Of a DNA stretch of 5,878 nt, positions 5,007 to 5,878 are shown piece after piece. The first letter of the stretch is position 1. Each line of letters starts with the position of its first letter. The position numbers were made by a program, and so were the translations under genes. The notes beneath the pieces are model-generated. The model was given only the letters and a program-made list of their open reading frames with translations. It made no database searches and was not told the origin of the DNA. The stretch comes from Hyphomicrobiales bacterium (GTDB taxonomy: Bacteria > Pseudomonadota > Alphaproteobacteria > Rhizobiales > Aestuariivirgaceae): assembly GCA_027030295.1 (NCBI GenBank), contig JALVFB010000009.1:1-5878 (forward strand), read 5' to 3'.

Positions 5007-5878
5007 ATGGCGAGACTTTCCACATCGGCACTGCCGGAAGATCTGAGAGCGTTCGGCGAGAACGCGAAACCGCTGGGCGCGTGGATGACGCTCCGCCGCC
5101 TGTTCGGCTACCTGTGGCCGAAGGATCAGCCGGGCAAGCGCATCCGCGTGGCGCTGGCCATGGCCTCGCTGATATTGGCCAAGGCCATCACCGTGCTGGT
5201 GCCCTTCGCCTACAAGTATGCGGTGGACGCGCTCTCCGGCCTGCCCGATGCCCGTGCCTGGCAATTCGCCGCCGCGCCGGTGTTCCTCGTCCTCGCCTAT
5301 GGCGTGGGTCGGGTGCTGATGGTGGCCTTCGCCCAGCTGCGCGACTGGTTCTTCGCCGAGGTGGGGCAGGGCGCGGTGCGCGCGCTGGCCGATCAGGCGT
5401 TCCGCCACCTGCACGCGCTGTCGCTGCGCTATCACCTGCAACGGCGCACCGGCGCGCTGGCCCGCATCATCGAGCGCGGCACCAAGGGCATCGAGGTCAT
5501 CCTTCGCTTCTCGCTGTTCAACTCCATCCCCACCGCCATCGAACTGACGCTGGTGCTGGCCATCGTCTTTTCCCGTTTCGGCGCGCTCTATTCGCTGGTG
5601 GTGGCGCTCACCATCGCCGCCTACGTGCTGTTCACCTGGAGCGTCACCGAATGGCGCACGCAGGTGCGACGCGCCATGAACGCCGCCGACAACGAGGCGT
5701 CGGGATATGCCATCGACAGCCTCTTGAACTACGAGACGGTGAAATATTTCACCAACGAGGAGCACGAGGCTCGCCGCCATGACGCGGCCATGGCGAAATA
5801 TGAACAACTGGCCATCAAGACCTCCAAGTCGCTGGCGCTGCTCAATACCGGGCAGGCCGCCATCTTCACCGCCGGGCT
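5007..5878 (+). CDS. atm1: Atm1/ABCB7-type ABC exporter, N-terminal transmembrane half; 3' end missing
   Basis: The frame runs from ATG 5007 to the window edge: 290 residues of a protein normally about 600 long. Atm1 proteins are homodimeric inner-membrane exporters of glutathione-linked sulfur or heavy-metal compounds; bacterial members aid metal tolerance and mitochondrial ones serve cytosolic Fe-S assembly. Family signatures seen are RGTKGIEVILRF (157-168) and NYETVKYFTNEE (241-252). Hydrophobic helices lie at about 47-68, 86-108, 170-189 and 192-211, and a fifth begins near 279. Aligned to Novosphingobium Atm1 with a constant offset of 11 (numbers from memory), the glutathione-contacting Tyr195, Arg206, Arg210, Asn269 and Gln272 match Y206, R217, R221, N280 and Q283. 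The ATP-binding domain lies beyond the window. An in-frame TAG at 4956 with no ATG/GTG/TTG between it and 5007 fixes the start, although no clear ribosome site precedes it. The gene lies 77 bp after the small membrane gene; whether it shares that transcript is unclear. Confidence 0.94.
   Translation, partial: MARLSTSALPEDLRAFGENAKPLGAWMTLRRLFGYLWPKDQPGKRIRVALAMASLILAKAITVLVPFAYKYAVDALSGLPDARAWQFAAAPVFLVLAYGVGRVLMVAFAQLRDWFFAEVGQGAVRALADQAFRHLHALSLRYHLQRRTGALARIIERGTKGIEVILRFSLFNSIPTAIELTLVLAIVFSRFGALYSLVVALTIAAYVLFTWSVTEWRTQVRRAMNAADNEASGYAIDSLLNYETVKYFTNEEHEARRHDAAMAKYEQLAIKTSKSLALLNTGQAAIFTAG

Noticed and set aside
4966..5046. Short ATG frame (26 residues) overlapping the Atm1 start
   Set aside because: No ribosome site, Pro/Arg/Thr-rich by composition and mostly overlapping Atm1 coding sequence in another frame.
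4854..5807. 317-codon minus-strand open frame opposite the small gene and atm1
   Set aside because: It is antisense to the clear Atm1 family signatures and has low-complexity, His/Gln/Arg-rich composition without any motif.

Overview
The window is compact, high-GC DNA (mid-60s % by eye) with bacterial gene spacing. An Atm1-type half-transporter and an inner-membrane BON/OmpA protein followed by a tiny membrane protein point to a proteobacterium, most like alphaproteobacteria or a neighbouring lineage. This placement is an inference; there is no rRNA or marker gene in the window.

Layout: (1) positions 1-396, plus strand, the 3' part of queF, which makes the queuosine precursor preQ1. (2) positions 435-2423, minus strand, a complete 662-residue member of the tungsten aldehyde:ferredoxin oxidoreductase (AOR) family, convergent with queF across 38 bp that hold a small imperfect hairpin. 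(3) positions 2424-2637, a 214-bp divergent intergenic region with leader hairpins and short repeats. (4) positions 2638-4779, plus strand, a 713-residue envelope protein: N-terminal membrane anchor, BON domain, five tandem Ig-like repeats of about 95 residues, and a C-terminal OmpA-like peptidoglycan-binding domain. (5) positions 4810-4929, a 39-codon membrane protein with a good ribosome binding site, probably co-transcribed with the OmpA gene. (6) positions 5007-5878, the N-terminal half of an Atm1/ABCB7-type ABC exporter, running off the window.

The genes do not form one pathway. The OmpA-like gene and the small membrane gene look like a two-gene unit, with the Atm1 gene on the same strand 77 bp further on. 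queF and the AOR gene are separate units. The most unusual items are the AOR paralogue, which has a Cx3Cx3C cluster motif and apparently lacks the active-site histidine; the anchored BON + 5xIg + OmpA architecture; and the partner micro-protein. I see no mobile element, CRISPR array, tRNA or rRNA.
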